Of a stretch of 37,939 bases of DNA, positions 1-8,364 are shown piece by piece. Below the pieces are notes generated by a model. That model was not told the origin of the DNA, did not search any database, and saw only the letters and a program-made list of their open reading frames with translations. A program made the position numbers and the translations under genes. Position 1 is the first letter of the stretch; every line of letters begins with the position of its first letter. The stretch lies in NCBI GenBank assembly GCA_003211135.1, contig QCTN01000013.1, positions 1-37,939 of the forward strand, written 5' to 3'. The DNA is from Prochlorococcus sp. AG-673-L20. GTDB lineage: Bacteria > Cyanobacteriota > Cyanobacteriia > PCC-6307 > Cyanobiaceae.

Positions 1-2
1 GT

Positions 3-1103
3 AGGAAATTTTCTAATACGGGTATTGCATACAAGAAAGCTGTTAATGGGACCATTTTTTACGATAGTAGTATATCTGCTTTTATAGAATGGATATCCCT
101 TGCAGCAGTATCATTAGTATTGGCTGTGGGAGGGTATCTAGTAACTTCGGGTAATATTGGTTTAGGAACATTAACAACCTTTATTCTTTACTCCCAAAGA
201 CTCTTCGAGCCTTTAAGACAGTTAGCAGAGAGATTCACTCAGATTCAAGGGGGGCTAACTGCAGTAGAGAGAATAAATGAATTGTTAGATCAAGAAATTG
301 AGATTAAAGACTCTTTTTCTACTCAAAAATTTTCAGAGGGAATTTTAAGTAAGGATTATAAATTTAAAGGAAAAATTGAATTTCGGAATGTCAACTTCTT
401 CTATAACGAGGGTGAACATGTAATAAAAGATCTATCATTTTTAGTTAATCCAGGAGAACATGTAGCTTTTGTTGGACCAACTGGTTCTGGTAAAACAACC
501 ATAATAAGGTTGTTATGTAGACTATATGAGCCTCAAAAAGGTTTGATTTTGATAGATGATGTGGACATTAAGGATATACCAATAGCAAGACTTAGAAATA
601 TGCTTGGTGTAGTTCTACAAGATACTTTTATTTTCAGTGGTAATGTTGCAGATAATTTAAAATTAAGTACCGATATTAATAAACAAGACCTAGAGAATAT
701 TTGTAGAGAGCTTGGCTTAGATTCTTTATTAAAAAAGTTGCCTCATGGTTTGAATACTTATCTTAGAGAGAGAGGAGGCAATCTTTCATCCGGAGAAAGA
801 CAACTTCTTTCAGTAGCTAGGGTCGCCATAAGAAATCCAATTATTTTGATAATGGATGAAGCTACTGCATTTATGGATCCTTCTACAGAAGCTACCTTGC
901 AAAAAGATCTTGAAAGGATATTAAATAAAAGAACTGCATTAGTGATCGCGCATAGATTAGCTACTATTGAGAAATCTGATAAAATATTAGTCTTAAAAGG
1001 GGGAGCTTTAATTGAAGAAGGAAATCATAGAGAACTTAGACTTAAAAAAGGATTATATTTCCAACTTTCCGAGCTTCAAGAAAAAGGGTTTGTTAGCTTT
1101 TAA
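3..1103 (+). CDS. ABC exporter, fused permease/ATPase, 5'-truncated by window edge
   Basis: The frame is open from the first bases, so the N-terminus lies outside the window. What remains is the last part of a type I exporter membrane domain (hydrophobic stretch encoded at about 75-190) followed by a full nucleotide-binding domain. The Walker A motif GPTGSGKT is at about 474-497, the signature LSSGERQ at about 783-803, Walker B ending in MDEAT at about 840-866, and the H-loop AHR near 945. This is the MsbA/MDR-like half-transporter architecture, which pumps lipids, peptides or drugs outward across the inner membrane; the substrate cannot be read from sequence. Its stop overlaps the next start (TAATG), so the acetyltransferase downstream is translationally coupled. 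The internal ATG-like start at 120 is not the real start. Confidence 0.9.
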   Translation, partial: RKFSNTGIAYKKAVNGTIFYDSSISAFIEWISLAAVSLVLAVGGYLVTSGNIGLGTLTTFILYSQRLFEPLRQLAERFTQIQGGLTAVERINELLDQEIEIKDSFSTQKFSEGILSKDYKFKGKIEFRNVNFFYNEGEHVIKDLSFLVNPGEHVAFVGPTGSGKTTIIRLLCRLYEPQKGLILIDDVDIKDIPIARLRNMLGVVLQDTFIFSGNVADNLKLSTDINKQDLENICRELGLDSLLKKLPHGLNTYLRERGGNLSSGERQLLSVARVAIRNPIILIMDEATAFMDPSTEATLQKDLERILNKRTALVIAHRLATIEKSDKILVLKGGALIEEGNHRELRLKKGLYFQLSELQEKGFVSF

Positions 1104-1633
1104 TGATTTTTAGGAACAAAGGGTCATCAATTAAAAAAACAAATACTCTTTCTCAAGATGATCTGATAAAAAATTATGGTTTAAATTCTCATGAATTCAC
1201 CCATCAAGAGAAAAAAGAGATTTTTGTTTGTAGTAAGGTAAAAGATTTTGATCTGATTGAGTTAGATCAACTTTTGCAGACTGTAGGATGGAGTAGGAGG
1301 CCAATAAGGAGAGTTAAAAGAGCTTTAGAATTTAGTATATTAGTAGTAGGGTTATGGCGTCATGATGAGAAATTCCCTAGGCTTGTAGGTTTCGCTAGAT
1401 GTACTGGGGACGGGATTATAGAGGCGACTATCTGGGATGTTGCGGTCAATCCTGTTTATCAAGGACTTGGTTTAGGCAAAGAATTGATGAAATACATTTT
1501 GCAAGAATTAAAAAAAATTGGAATATCAAGGGTTACTTTATTTGCTGATGCCGAGGTGGTTTCATTTTATAAAAGGCAGGGTTGGGTATTAGAACCAAAA
1601 GGTTCAAAATGTGCTTTTTGGTATGCAAATTAA
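1103..1633 (+). CDS. GNAT-family N-acetyltransferase
   Basis: This 176-residue protein carries a GNAT fold in its C-terminal two thirds. The acetyl-CoA pyrophosphate loop QGLGLGK is at residues 120-126, preceded by the beta-strand VAVNP. The late motif with FYKRQGW near 155-161 is typical of the last GNAT strands. The first 50 residues are a polar extension without recognisable motif. The ATG overlaps the upstream ABC exporter stop by one base (TAATG), so the two are almost certainly co-transcribed. The acceptor substrate is unknown; small molecules, protein N-termini or lysines are all possible. Its stop lies one base from the convergent stop of the glycosyltransferase on the other strand. 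Confidence 0.85.
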   Translation: MIFRNKGSSIKKTNTLSQDDLIKNYGLNSHEFTHQEKKEIFVCSKVKDFDLIELDQLLQTVGWSRRPIRRVKRALEFSILVVGLWRHDEKFPRLVGFARCTGDGIIEATIWDVAVNPVYQGLGLGKELMKYILQELKKIGISRVTLFADAEVVSFYKRQGWVLEPKGSKCAFWYAN

Positions 1634-1634
1634 T

Positions 1635-2318
1635 TTAATTTTTATAATAATCATTATGTAAAGATTTTGTTGACTCCCCTCTTAACCATCTTTTCCTATA
1701 ACTCCAATTCTTGAATGCTTGAAAAACAATATTAGTTTTCTTCCACTTCCTACTACTTGTATAAATTGGAATAGTTAACATTTTTAAAGATACATTATTC
1801 TTTAATCTTTTAATAAAATCTAAATCCTCCATCAAAGGCATTTTTCGATAACCCTTATTTTTAAAATATGTTTCCCTATGAATTAAGAGTCCTTGATCAC
1901 CATATGGATCTTTGAAAATGTAGCTTCTAAGATTTACAACTATTTCAAGAAATCTGTAAATAATCTTTTTATTGTTAATCTTGAATTTAAAAAAACAAAC
2001 AGAATTTTCACTGTACCTAATTACTGTCTTAACTTTTTTTAACCAATCTTGTCTAAGTCTAGAATCGGCATGTATAAATATAAACCAATTTCCTGTAGCC
2101 TTTTTGGCCCCAATATTTAATTGCAACCCTCTGTTCTTTTTTTTTGATTTATATATCTTTGATCCATATAACTTTCCTATTACTGTAGTTTTATCCTTAC
2201 TATTACAATCTACAATTATAATTTCAGCATCCTCATTAGAAATTGATAAATCCGAGAGAAGTAATGGTAAGTGTTGAGATTCGTTATACGTTGGAATAAT
2301 AATTGAGATTTTAGGCAA
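1635..2318 (-). CDS. Family 2 glycosyltransferase, TIGR04283 type (rSAM-associated transferase 2)
   Basis: This 227-residue GT-A glycosyltransferase opens with a classic GT2 start, the strand SIIIPTYNE at 5-13. It has the nucleotide-sugar strand IIIVDCNS at 33-40, a metal-site motif HADS at 83-86, GDQG at 140-143 and MEDLDF at 163-168. HADS, GDQG and the MEDxDF block are the fingerprint of TIGR04283, named rSAM/selenodomain-associated transferase 2 and now often annotated as an arsenosugar-synthesis glycosyltransferase. The gene follows the TIGR04282-like gene by five bases on the same strand, so both act from one transcript. The family call is firm, but the sugar acceptor is inferred only from family naming. 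No radical-SAM or arsenic methyltransferase partner is present in this window. Confidence 0.8.
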   Translation of the reverse strand: MPKISIIIPTYNESQHLPLLLSDLSISNEDAEIIIVDCNSKDKTTVIGKLYGSKIYKSKKKNRGLQLNIGAKKATGNWFIFIHADSRLRQDWLKKVKTVIRYSENSVCFFKFKINNKKIIYRFLEIVVNLRSYIFKDPYGDQGLLIHRETYFKNKGYRKMPLMEDLDFIKRLKNNVSLKMLTIPIYTSSRKWKKTNIVFQAFKNWSYRKRWLRGESTKSLHNDYYKN

Positions 2319-2323
2319 CTTAA

Positions 2324-2956
2324 TTATTTTCTTTTTTCGATATCTATTATTGTATCAATGTCTATTTTTCTGTGAAGGAAGTCATGTTTTATGTTCATTG
2401 AAGAAAAGTTTTTTATAGTTTGTTCAAGGACGTCTTCTCTTCCCCATTTAATGTTTATAAAGGGTAAATATAAATCAGCCGATAATAATCTTTCAGAAAA
2501 AGCAATAAGCCAATATCCACCATCATTTGAGGGACCTAAAATCAGATCATTTTTTTTAAGTTTTGAAAGAGTATTTAATAAATCCATATGACAAAAATCT
2601 GGAAGATCAGTCCCTATAAAAATAATATTTTTTGTTTTTTTTAAACTAATTTTTTTATTTATGAGAATTTGCCTTCTCATCTTTTCTCCTAAACTTCCTC
2701 TACCCTGTAAATTAAAGTTTTTGATTCCTAATTCATTACTCCACCTTCTACTATTTTTGAATCCTAGTCCAGATATGGCTAGGGAAATATCAATCAAACC
2801 TTTTTTCTCCAGAAATTTAGCAACTGAAATAGTATGCCCAGTCATTTTTTTCTGCACTTTTGCAGAACTAATTTTACCTATATCTTTTGATAATCTATTT
2901 TTACAACGACCATAAGCATGCCACTTAGCCATTACTATGAGTAGTGCTTTATCCAA
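2324..2956 (-). CDS. GT-A transferase, TIGR04282/DUF2064 type (rSAM-associated transferase 1)
   Basis: This 210-residue nucleotidyl/glycosyl-transferase-like protein has the hallmarks of DUF2064/TIGR04282. These are a basic N-terminal loop GRCKNRL at 16-22, GSLGEKM at 87-93, the metal-binding GTDLPD at 115-120 and GPSNDGGYW at 141-149. It is the first gene of a two-gene minus-strand unit with the TIGR04283 protein, a pairing that recurs in many bacteria and is associated with radical-SAM/arsenosugar loci. The N-terminal consensus Lys-Thr-Arg-Leu is Lys-Asn-Arg-Leu here, a mild divergence. It diverges from dnaA across a 174-bp gap. Confidence 0.78.
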   Translation of the reverse strand: MDKALLIVMAKWHAYGRCKNRLSKDIGKISSAKVQKKMTGHTISVAKFLEKKGLIDISLAISGLGFKNSRRWSNELGIKNFNLQGRGSLGEKMRRQILINKKISLKKTKNIIFIGTDLPDFCHMDLLNTLSKLKKNDLILGPSNDGGYWLIAFSERLLSADLYLPFINIKWGREDVLEQTIKNFSSMNIKHDFLHRKIDIDTIIDIEKRK

Positions 2957-3025
2957 CGAAATATAAACAAGTTTTAATTATTATAAGGTTTAGAAAATTC
3001 ATAGATTTCCCTTTTTTATAAAATT

Positions 3026-3031
3026 TATAAT
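3026..3031 (+). promoter_or_regulatory. Candidate -10 element for dnaA
   Basis: A perfect TATAAT lies about 100 bp before the dnaA GTG in the 174-bp divergent gap. No convincing -35 is visible, which is common in this genus. A transcript starting near 3038 would have a leader of about 90 nt. The gap contains no match to the canonical DnaA box TTATCCACA. Confidence 0.25.
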
Positions 3032-3130
3032 CTGCATTGTTAATAAATTTTAAATTTATCATGATCTTATGATTTGAGAATGACCAATTAATAAATTCCT
3101 ACTAGATTAGATATCTATTTAATAAATTTA

Positions 3131-4522
3131 GTGCAAGCAGCCAATCCTATTTGGGCAGAAGTTCAACTATTACTTCAAAAGAATTTAAGCAAGCCTTCTT
3201 TCGAAACTTGGATAAGGCCAGCTAAATTTAATTGTTTTGAAAATGGCTTGTTAACTTTGATTACTCCAAATAACTTTACAAGTGATTGGCTAAGAAAAAA
3301 TTATAGTGAAACTATTGAAAAAGCTGCAGAAGAAATTTGTGGACATAATGTAAAAGTAGTTTTTAAGTCTGAAATTAATATTAATAACAATTCAAATGCT
3401 CCTGATTCTGTTAACCTTCAAAATATTAATTCTAAGTCAAAATCATTTTCGATAAGTCAGGGTAATAATTTAATTAATAGATCAAAAAAATCTCATTCTT
3501 TAAATACACGTTATGTTTTTAAAAGATTTGTTGTAGGTCCTAACAGTCGAATGGCCCATGCCGCAGCTTTAGCAGTGGCAGAATCTCCAGGAAGAGAATT
3601 TAATCCCTTATTTATTTGTGGTGGTGTTGGTCTCGGAAAGACTCACTTGATGCAAGCTGTTGGTCATTATCGAGTAGAAATTGATCCAGAAGCGAAAGTT
3701 TTATATGTCTCAACTGAAACTTTCAGCAGTGATTTAATTCAATCTATTAGAAAAGACGGAATGCATGCTTTTAAAAATAAATATAGATCGGTAGATCTTT
3801 TATTAATTGACGATATTCAATTCTTGGAGGGTAAGGAATATACACAAGAAGAATTTTTCAATACTTTCAATGCTTTATATGAAGCGGGCAAACAAATCGT
3901 TATTGCAAGTGATAGGCCTCCTAGTCAAATACCTAAATTACAAGAAAGGCTAATCTCTAGATTTTCAATGGGGTTAATAGCAGATATTCAACCTCCTGAT
4001 ATAGAAACAAGAATGGCTATTCTGCAGAAAAAAGCTGAACAAGAAAGAATGAATCTCCCTAGAGATTTGATTCAATTTATTGCAGGAAGATTTTCCTCAA
4101 ATATTCGAGAATTAGAGGGAGCCTTTACTAGGGCAGTGGCTTTTGCTTCAATAACTGGATTACCTATGACAGTTCAATCAATTGCTCCAATGCTTGATCC
4201 AAATAGTGTTGGAGTAGTAGTGACTCCTAAGCAGGTAATTAAAAAAGTTTCAGATTTCTTTGAAGTTTCAGCTGAAGAATTAGTAAGTTCAAGCAGAAGA
4301 AAGCCAGTTAGCCAGGCAAGGCAAATAGGCATGTATCTCATGAGACAAGGAACTGATCTAAGTCTACCTAAAATTGGAGATGAATTTGGAGGTAAAGACC
4401 ATACAACAGTTATGTATGCTATTGATCAAGTGGAAAAAAAATTGTCAAGTGATCCAAATGTTGCAAGTCAAGTTCAAAAAATAAAAGATTTACTGCAAAT
4501 CGATTCAAGAAAAAATTTATAA
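3131..4522 (+). CDS. dnaA: Chromosomal replication initiator DnaA
   Basis: DnaA is the AAA+ initiator that binds DnaA boxes and opens the replication origin. The 463-residue protein has all four domains. Domain I (1-80) starts with the helicase/partner-binding fold, followed by an Asn/Ser-rich linker (81-125). The AAA+ domain has Walker A GGVGLGKT at 164-171 and Walker B LLIDD at 224-228. The DNA-binding domain carries the DnaA signature core [10 protein letters not shown] near 422-431. The start is GTG, chosen because the family's N-terminal fold begins there and no upstream in-frame start fits. The gene stands alone: dnaN, recF and gyrB are absent, and its stop is three bases from the convergent GST gene. 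Confidence 0.97.
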   Translation: MQAANPIWAEVQLLLQKNLSKPSFETWIRPAKFNCFENGLLTLITPNNFTSDWLRKNYSETIEKAAEEICGHNVKVVFKSEININNNSNAPDSVNLQNINSKSKSFSISQGNNLINRSKKSHSLNTRYVFKRFVVGPNSRMAHAAALAVAESPGREFNPLFICGGVGLGKTHLMQAVGHYRVEIDPEAKVLYVSTETFSSDLIQSIRKDGMHAFKNKYRSVDLLLIDDIQFLEGKEYTQEEFFNTFNALYEAGKQIVIASDRPPSQIPKLQERLISRFSMGLIADIQPPDIETRMAILQKKAEQERMNLPRDLIQFIAGRFSSNIRELEGAFTRAVAFASITGLPMTVQSIAPMLDPNSVGVVVTPKQVIKKVSDFFEVSAEELVSSSRRKPVSQARQIGMYLMRQGTDLSLPKIGDEFGGKDHTTVMYAIDQVEKKLSSDPNVASQVQKIKDLLQIDSRKNL

Positions 4523-4525
4523 TCT

Positions 4526-5755
4526 TTAATTCAATATAAATTTGGCAGGATCTTGATCATATCGATGTCTTTCTGGAATCTTATCAATTTTGGTATTAAC
4601 ACTAGTAGATGCAATTTTATTTAGAGATTGTCTTAATATCCTTGCAGAAATTAAAGGCATATCTCTTGGCACAGAAATTCTATTTTTTAAGTAGTTGATA
4701 GATACAACTGCCTTGCTTTGAAATTCATTGATTTCAGAGGTAATCATACAAGTAAGAGCAGCCCTTAATGATTCCTCAAATAATTCTTCTTCATAAGGAT
4801 TAGCATTAATAATATTGTCCTTATGTTTTAGGACTCTTTTAAGTGCGAATTTAGCGTAATAATCCAAGTCTAGATCTTGATTAAATTCCAAGTTCCCAAG
4901 TCCTTCTCCAACATCTATTAGATTAGAGAAGGAAATTTGTTGATCGTTAACCTCCTTAAAGCAACCACCCATTTGAGGAGGAAGATCATGGGAATGTGTA
5001 TGAAAATCACCTTGAGTACCTCTATACACACTCAAGTTTTCAAAAAGGGTTAGCCATCTATCAATAAAAGGATAATTATTTCTTAGGTCAAACCCCTTGT
5101 AATATCCTAAAGAAGCGTTCATTCTTTCCATATAGGGAATAAAAATTATGTCTCCAGTTCCTGGCTCTAATTTTTCTGAATCATATTTTGGTGAATCAAT
5201 AAATCCTGTTTTGGATAAGCTTAAAATTTTTTCTAATTTATTAATAGAGTCTCTAAATTTATTTTTTCGAAAAGTTTCATCTAGATAACTAAAACTTTTT
5301 CTGCAAAGCCAATTACACCATGAGCTGAAAATTTCTCTTTCTAACTTTCTAGCTTCTCGAATATCTTTTGATAAGAGAGAGGAACCAAGTATTCCAAATT
5401 CATTTTCTAAAAAAGTAATAATATTATCACTTTCAGTTATTATCTTGCCATTTAATTCTATTGCAGGTAATTTGCCTGAGCTCACTTTGTTGAGATACCA
5501 ATTTTCTTTTTGGCCATAACAAAACATATTTATTTTCTTCACTTTGTAAGGAATCCTTTTAAATTCAAGCCATAACCAAATTTTTTGACAGTAAGGGCAC
5601 CAAGAATGTCGATCTCTATATAAAATCAGCTCGACTTCTTTTTCGCTATGACCAAATAATCTTAAGTTTGAATAAGAATTATTTATCCCATTAACTCTAT
5701 CAATATCATCAATTTTGAATTTACCTAAATCAGCCCAACTCAAGATGTTATTCAT
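4526..5755 (-). CDS. Glutathione S-transferase-like protein with long C-terminal extension
   Basis: The 409-residue protein has a thioredoxin-like N-terminal GST domain from about residue 43 to 125. A CxxC-type site, WCPYCQ, is at 52-57 (Cys53, Cys56), with the cis-proline motif GKLPAIEL and the Glu-Ser-Asp substrate motif (ESDNI) after it. A helical GST-C domain follows to about 265. The last 140 residues are an extension that I do not recognise; it contains a His-rich patch, HTHSHD, near 250. Ordinary GSTs are about 200-230 residues. The CxxC site suggests a glutaredoxin- or omega/xi-like thiol chemistry rather than simple conjugation. It is divergent from glutathione reductase with a 51-bp shared promoter region, which fits a glutathione-linked role. 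Confidence 0.8.
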   Translation of the reverse strand: MNNILSWADLGKFKIDDIDRVNGINNSYSNLRLFGHSEKEVELILYRDRHSWCPYCQKIWLWLEFKRIPYKVKKINMFCYGQKENWYLNKVSSGKLPAIELNGKIITESDNIITFLENEFGILGSSLLSKDIREARKLEREIFSSWCNWLCRKSFSYLDETFRKNKFRDSINKLEKILSLSKTGFIDSPKYDSEKLEPGTGDIIFIPYMERMNASLGYYKGFDLRNNYPFIDRWLTLFENLSVYRGTQGDFHTHSHDLPPQMGGCFKEVNDQQISFSNLIDVGEGLGNLEFNQDLDLDYYAKFALKRVLKHKDNIINANPYEEELFEESLRAALTCMITSEINEFQSKAVVSINYLKNRISVPRDMPLISARILRQSLNKIASTSVNTKIDKIPERHRYDQDPAKFILN

Positions 5756-5770
5756 TTATTGAAATTAAGC

Positions 5771-5776
5771 TTTATA
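5771..5776 (-). promoter_or_regulatory. Candidate -10 for the GST-like gene
   Basis: Reads TATAAA on the minus strand, about 15 bases before the GST ATG, so the leader would be only a few bases. It sits in the same 51-bp gap as the candidate gor -10. Pattern match only. Confidence 0.22.
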
Positions 5777-5783
5777 TTTACGA

Positions 5784-5789
5784 TATAAT
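5784..5789 (+). promoter_or_regulatory. Candidate -10 for glutathione reductase
   Basis: A perfect TATAAT lies in the 51-bp divergent gap, 17 bases before the TTG start of gor. This predicts a very short 5' leader of around 10 nt. The opposing gene must be expressed from the same small gap, so the two promoters probably overlap. Confidence 0.42.
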
Positions 5790-5806
5790 AAATGATTTAA
5801 AAGGTT

Positions 5807-7171
5807 TTGGAATTTGAATTTGACTTAATTGTTGTCGGTGCTGGTTCTGGAGGATTGGCTGCTGCAAAACGAGCTGCGAGTTATGGCGCAAAAGTTGCAA
5901 TAATAGAAGTAAATAAAATTGGTGGGACCTGCGTTATTAGAGGTTGTGTGCCCAAAAAACTGATGGTTTATGCTGCTAATAATAGAAGAAATATGGTTTC
6001 TTCTGAAGGATATGGATTAATAAGCAAAGAAATAACTTTTAAATCTAATATCTTGCTAAATAATGTTAGAGAAGAAGTTTCTAGATTAAGTGTCTTACAT
6101 TCAAATTCTTTAAAAAAATTAAACGTTAAAGTTTTTGAGGGTCTTGGAAGATTTTTAAATCAAAATACGATAGAAGTAGTTTGTCCTAAAACAAAAAATA
6201 TTTTAAGAAAAGTAAGTGCTAAAAATATTCTTATTTCAGTTGGTGGCAAACCAAAAAAATTGAATATTCCCGGAACAGATCTAGCATGGAGTAGCGATGA
6301 TATTTTTGAATTAAAAGATTTTCCTAAGAAATTATTAATAGTTGGTGGAGGTTATATTGCCTGTGAATTTGCTTCCATTTTTAAAAACTTAGGAACTCAA
6401 GTTACACAATTAATTAGAGGTAAAAACTTATTAAATGGCTTTGATAAAGACTTGTCAGAATGTTTAGAAAAATCAATGACTTCCTTGGGTATAAATTTAA
6501 AATTTAAAAATCAGTTAAAGTCTATAAAAAAAATTAATGATGATTTAGAGTTGACTTTGGAATCAGGAAGTAAATTATTAACCAATAATATACTTGTTGC
6601 AACTGGACGAGAGCCTGCTCTTGGAAGATTAAATTTAGATATTTTAAATCTAAAAATGGATGGAATATATTTAGAAGTTAATGAATTTAATCAGACAAGT
6701 AATTCTAATATATTTGCTATTGGAGATATAGTTAATAAACCAAATTTAACGCCAGTAGCTATTGAACAAGGAAGAGTTTTTGCAGATAATTATTTCGCTG
6801 ATCTTAAAAGAAAAGTTAATTATGAAAATATTCCTAAGGCAGTCTTTACTATCCCAGAAATTTCAACAGTTGGACTTAGTGAGGAAGAGGCAAACGAAAT
6901 TTATTCGGAAGTAAATGTACAAGTTTTCAAATGTAATTTCACTCCTATGTCTAATACATTTAAAAAAAATAAATCTAAATGTATGTTAAAACTTGTGGTC
7001 AACAAAAAAAATGATAAAGTCCTAGGTTGCCATATGTTTGGAGAAGCAGCTTCTGAGATTATACAAATGGTTTCAGTCTCTTTAAATGCAGGTATTACTA
7101 AAAAAGATTTTGATACTACCATGGCTTTGCATCCAACTATTTCAGAGGAATTTGTAACTATGTATGGGTAA
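5807..7171 (+). CDS. gor: Glutathione reductase (NADPH)
   Basis: This flavoenzyme reduces glutathione disulfide with NADPH in the cytosol. The 454-residue protein has the FAD dinucleotide motif GAGSGG at 11-16. The redox-active pair CVIRGC (Cys42, Cys47) sits in the GGTCVIRGCVPKK block. The NADPH motif GGGYIA is at 180-185, followed by Arg204 in the position expected for NADP preference. A C-terminal dimer motif HPT at 442-444 with Glu447/448 provides the acid-base dyad. Length and motifs match cyanobacterial and plastid glutathione reductases rather than lipoamide dehydrogenase, which would show GTCLNxGC. The start is TTG, directly ahead of the FAD-binding strand, with no alternative upstream. 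It is divergent from a GST-like gene. Confidence 0.93.
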   Translation: MEFEFDLIVVGAGSGGLAAAKRAASYGAKVAIIEVNKIGGTCVIRGCVPKKLMVYAANNRRNMVSSEGYGLISKEITFKSNILLNNVREEVSRLSVLHSNSLKKLNVKVFEGLGRFLNQNTIEVVCPKTKNILRKVSAKNILISVGGKPKKLNIPGTDLAWSSDDIFELKDFPKKLLIVGGGYIACEFASIFKNLGTQVTQLIRGKNLLNGFDKDLSECLEKSMTSLGINLKFKNQLKSIKKINDDLELTLESGSKLLTNNILVATGREPALGRLNLDILNLKMDGIYLEVNEFNQTSNSNIFAIGDIVNKPNLTPVAIEQGRVFADNYFADLKRKVNYENIPKAVFTIPEISTVGLSEEEANEIYSEVNVQVFKCNFTPMSNTFKKNKSKCMLKLVVNKKNDKVLGCHMFGEAASEIIQMVSVSLNAGITKKDFDTTMALHPTISEEFVTMYG

Positions 7172-7177
7172 ATTAAA

Positions 7178-8257
7178 TTATCTTCTAGATATTTTTAGAC
7201 TTTCTTGGGCAAAAAGAAATACTGTGAAAAATGCAAAATAAACAAAAATACAAACTCTCAATTCATAAAGATTGCTAAATTCGTTTAAGAACAATATCTT
7301 ATCAAGGATATAGAAAATATACATATTTAAAAGCATGAAGCCTTCTGTTCTAGTGATCTTACCCTTGGTCCAAAAGATTGGGAGGCAAGCAAAAGTAGTT
7401 AAAACCATAAATGGCAAGTCAACTTTTATTAGACTTTGATCAATTGTAAAACCTTTTAATCCAGAAAAAATACTACAACTTCCAAGAATAAGAAGCTGAT
7501 TAAGCAAATTGCTTCCTATAACATTACCAATCGCAAGATCTGTTTTGCCTTTCAGTGCTGCAATTATTGAAGTAATAAGTTCTGGCAGAGAGGTTCCTGT
7601 AGCAACTATAGTTAGACCAATAATAATTTCATTTACGCCTAAAAGAGTCGCTAAGGATTGAGAACCATTTACTAAAATATTTGAACCAAAGCTTAGAAGA
7701 AAAATTCCAGATATTAATTTCAATATAATATTAAATTTACCTCTCTCAATACCTGGAGATTCTTCTATCTCTGGCTCCGCTTTTTTAGTATCCTCCTCAT
7801 TTTCCTTAATAGTATTTATTTCCCAAATTGTATTTAAGGTTAAGCAAAATATTAGAAAAATTCCTGCTTGCCAAGTTAAAAGACCAGTTGAAGACATTGC
7901 CCAGACTGCACATGATATAGCTATTAAAAGAGGTACATCTCTTCGGACAATTCTACTTTTTACTTTTAAAGGCGTTATTAATGAGCTTATTCCTAAAACA
8001 ACAAGAACATTAAAAATATTGCTTCCTATTACATTACTTGCTGCGAGTGAGTCACTCCCCTTAAAGATTGAATTTAAACTTACTAATAATTCAGGAGAAC
8101 TTGTGCCTAAGGAAACAACAGTTAATCCTATTACTATTTGAGGTATCCCTAAAATTAACGATAAAGTAATTGCCCCTTGAATGAATAATTCTCCACCTGC
8201 AAAAAGTAAAATTATTCCAATAATAATTTCTATTATTGGTAATATAAATTCACTCAT
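7178..8257 (-). CDS. K+-independent Ca2+/Na+ antiporter, CaCA superfamily (YrbG type)
   Basis: This 359-residue integral membrane protein has the two inverted alpha-repeats of the CaCA superfamily. The first motif is GTSSPE at 51-56 with GSNIFN at 78-83; the second is GTSLPE at 221-226 with GSNLLN at 248-253. The glutamates in the two GTSxPE motifs are the ion ligands. Between the halves is a charged cytosolic loop (about 151-172, Glu/Lys-rich). Ten or so hydrophobic segments are visible. It probably exports Ca2+ in exchange for Na+ across the plasma membrane, plausible for a cell living in seawater. Transcription is convergent with gor (six bases between stops) and divergent from pyrC (107 bp). 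Confidence 0.88.
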   Translation of the reverse strand: MSEFILPIIEIIIGIILLFAGGELFIQGAITLSLILGIPQIVIGLTVVSLGTSSPELLVSLNSIFKGSDSLAASNVIGSNIFNVLVVLGISSLITPLKVKSRIVRRDVPLLIAISCAVWAMSSTGLLTWQAGIFLIFCLTLNTIWEINTIKENEEDTKKAEPEIEESPGIERGKFNIILKLISGIFLLSFGSNILVNGSQSLATLLGVNEIIIGLTIVATGTSLPELITSIIAALKGKTDLAIGNVIGSNLLNQLLILGSCSIFSGLKGFTIDQSLIKVDLPFMVLTTFACLPIFWTKGKITRTEGFMLLNMYIFYILDKILFLNEFSNLYELRVCIFVYFAFFTVFLFAQESLKISRR

Positions 8258-8364
8258 TCTTAAAAGACTTATTTAGATGATTATATCTTTAATTTATTCA
8301 ACAACTATCTTAAAACCATTGTCAATTTTTATTTGCTGTTAATATTAATTAAATAATTAAAATC

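Noticed and set aside
2661..2915. A plus-strand ORF inside the TIGR04282-like gene
   Set aside because: Antisense shadow of a well-supported gene with conserved motifs on the minus strand.
2957..3130. Replication origin upstream of dnaA
   Set aside because: No DnaA-box cluster or canonical TTATCCACA is present in the 174-bp gap, and no dnaN neighbour.
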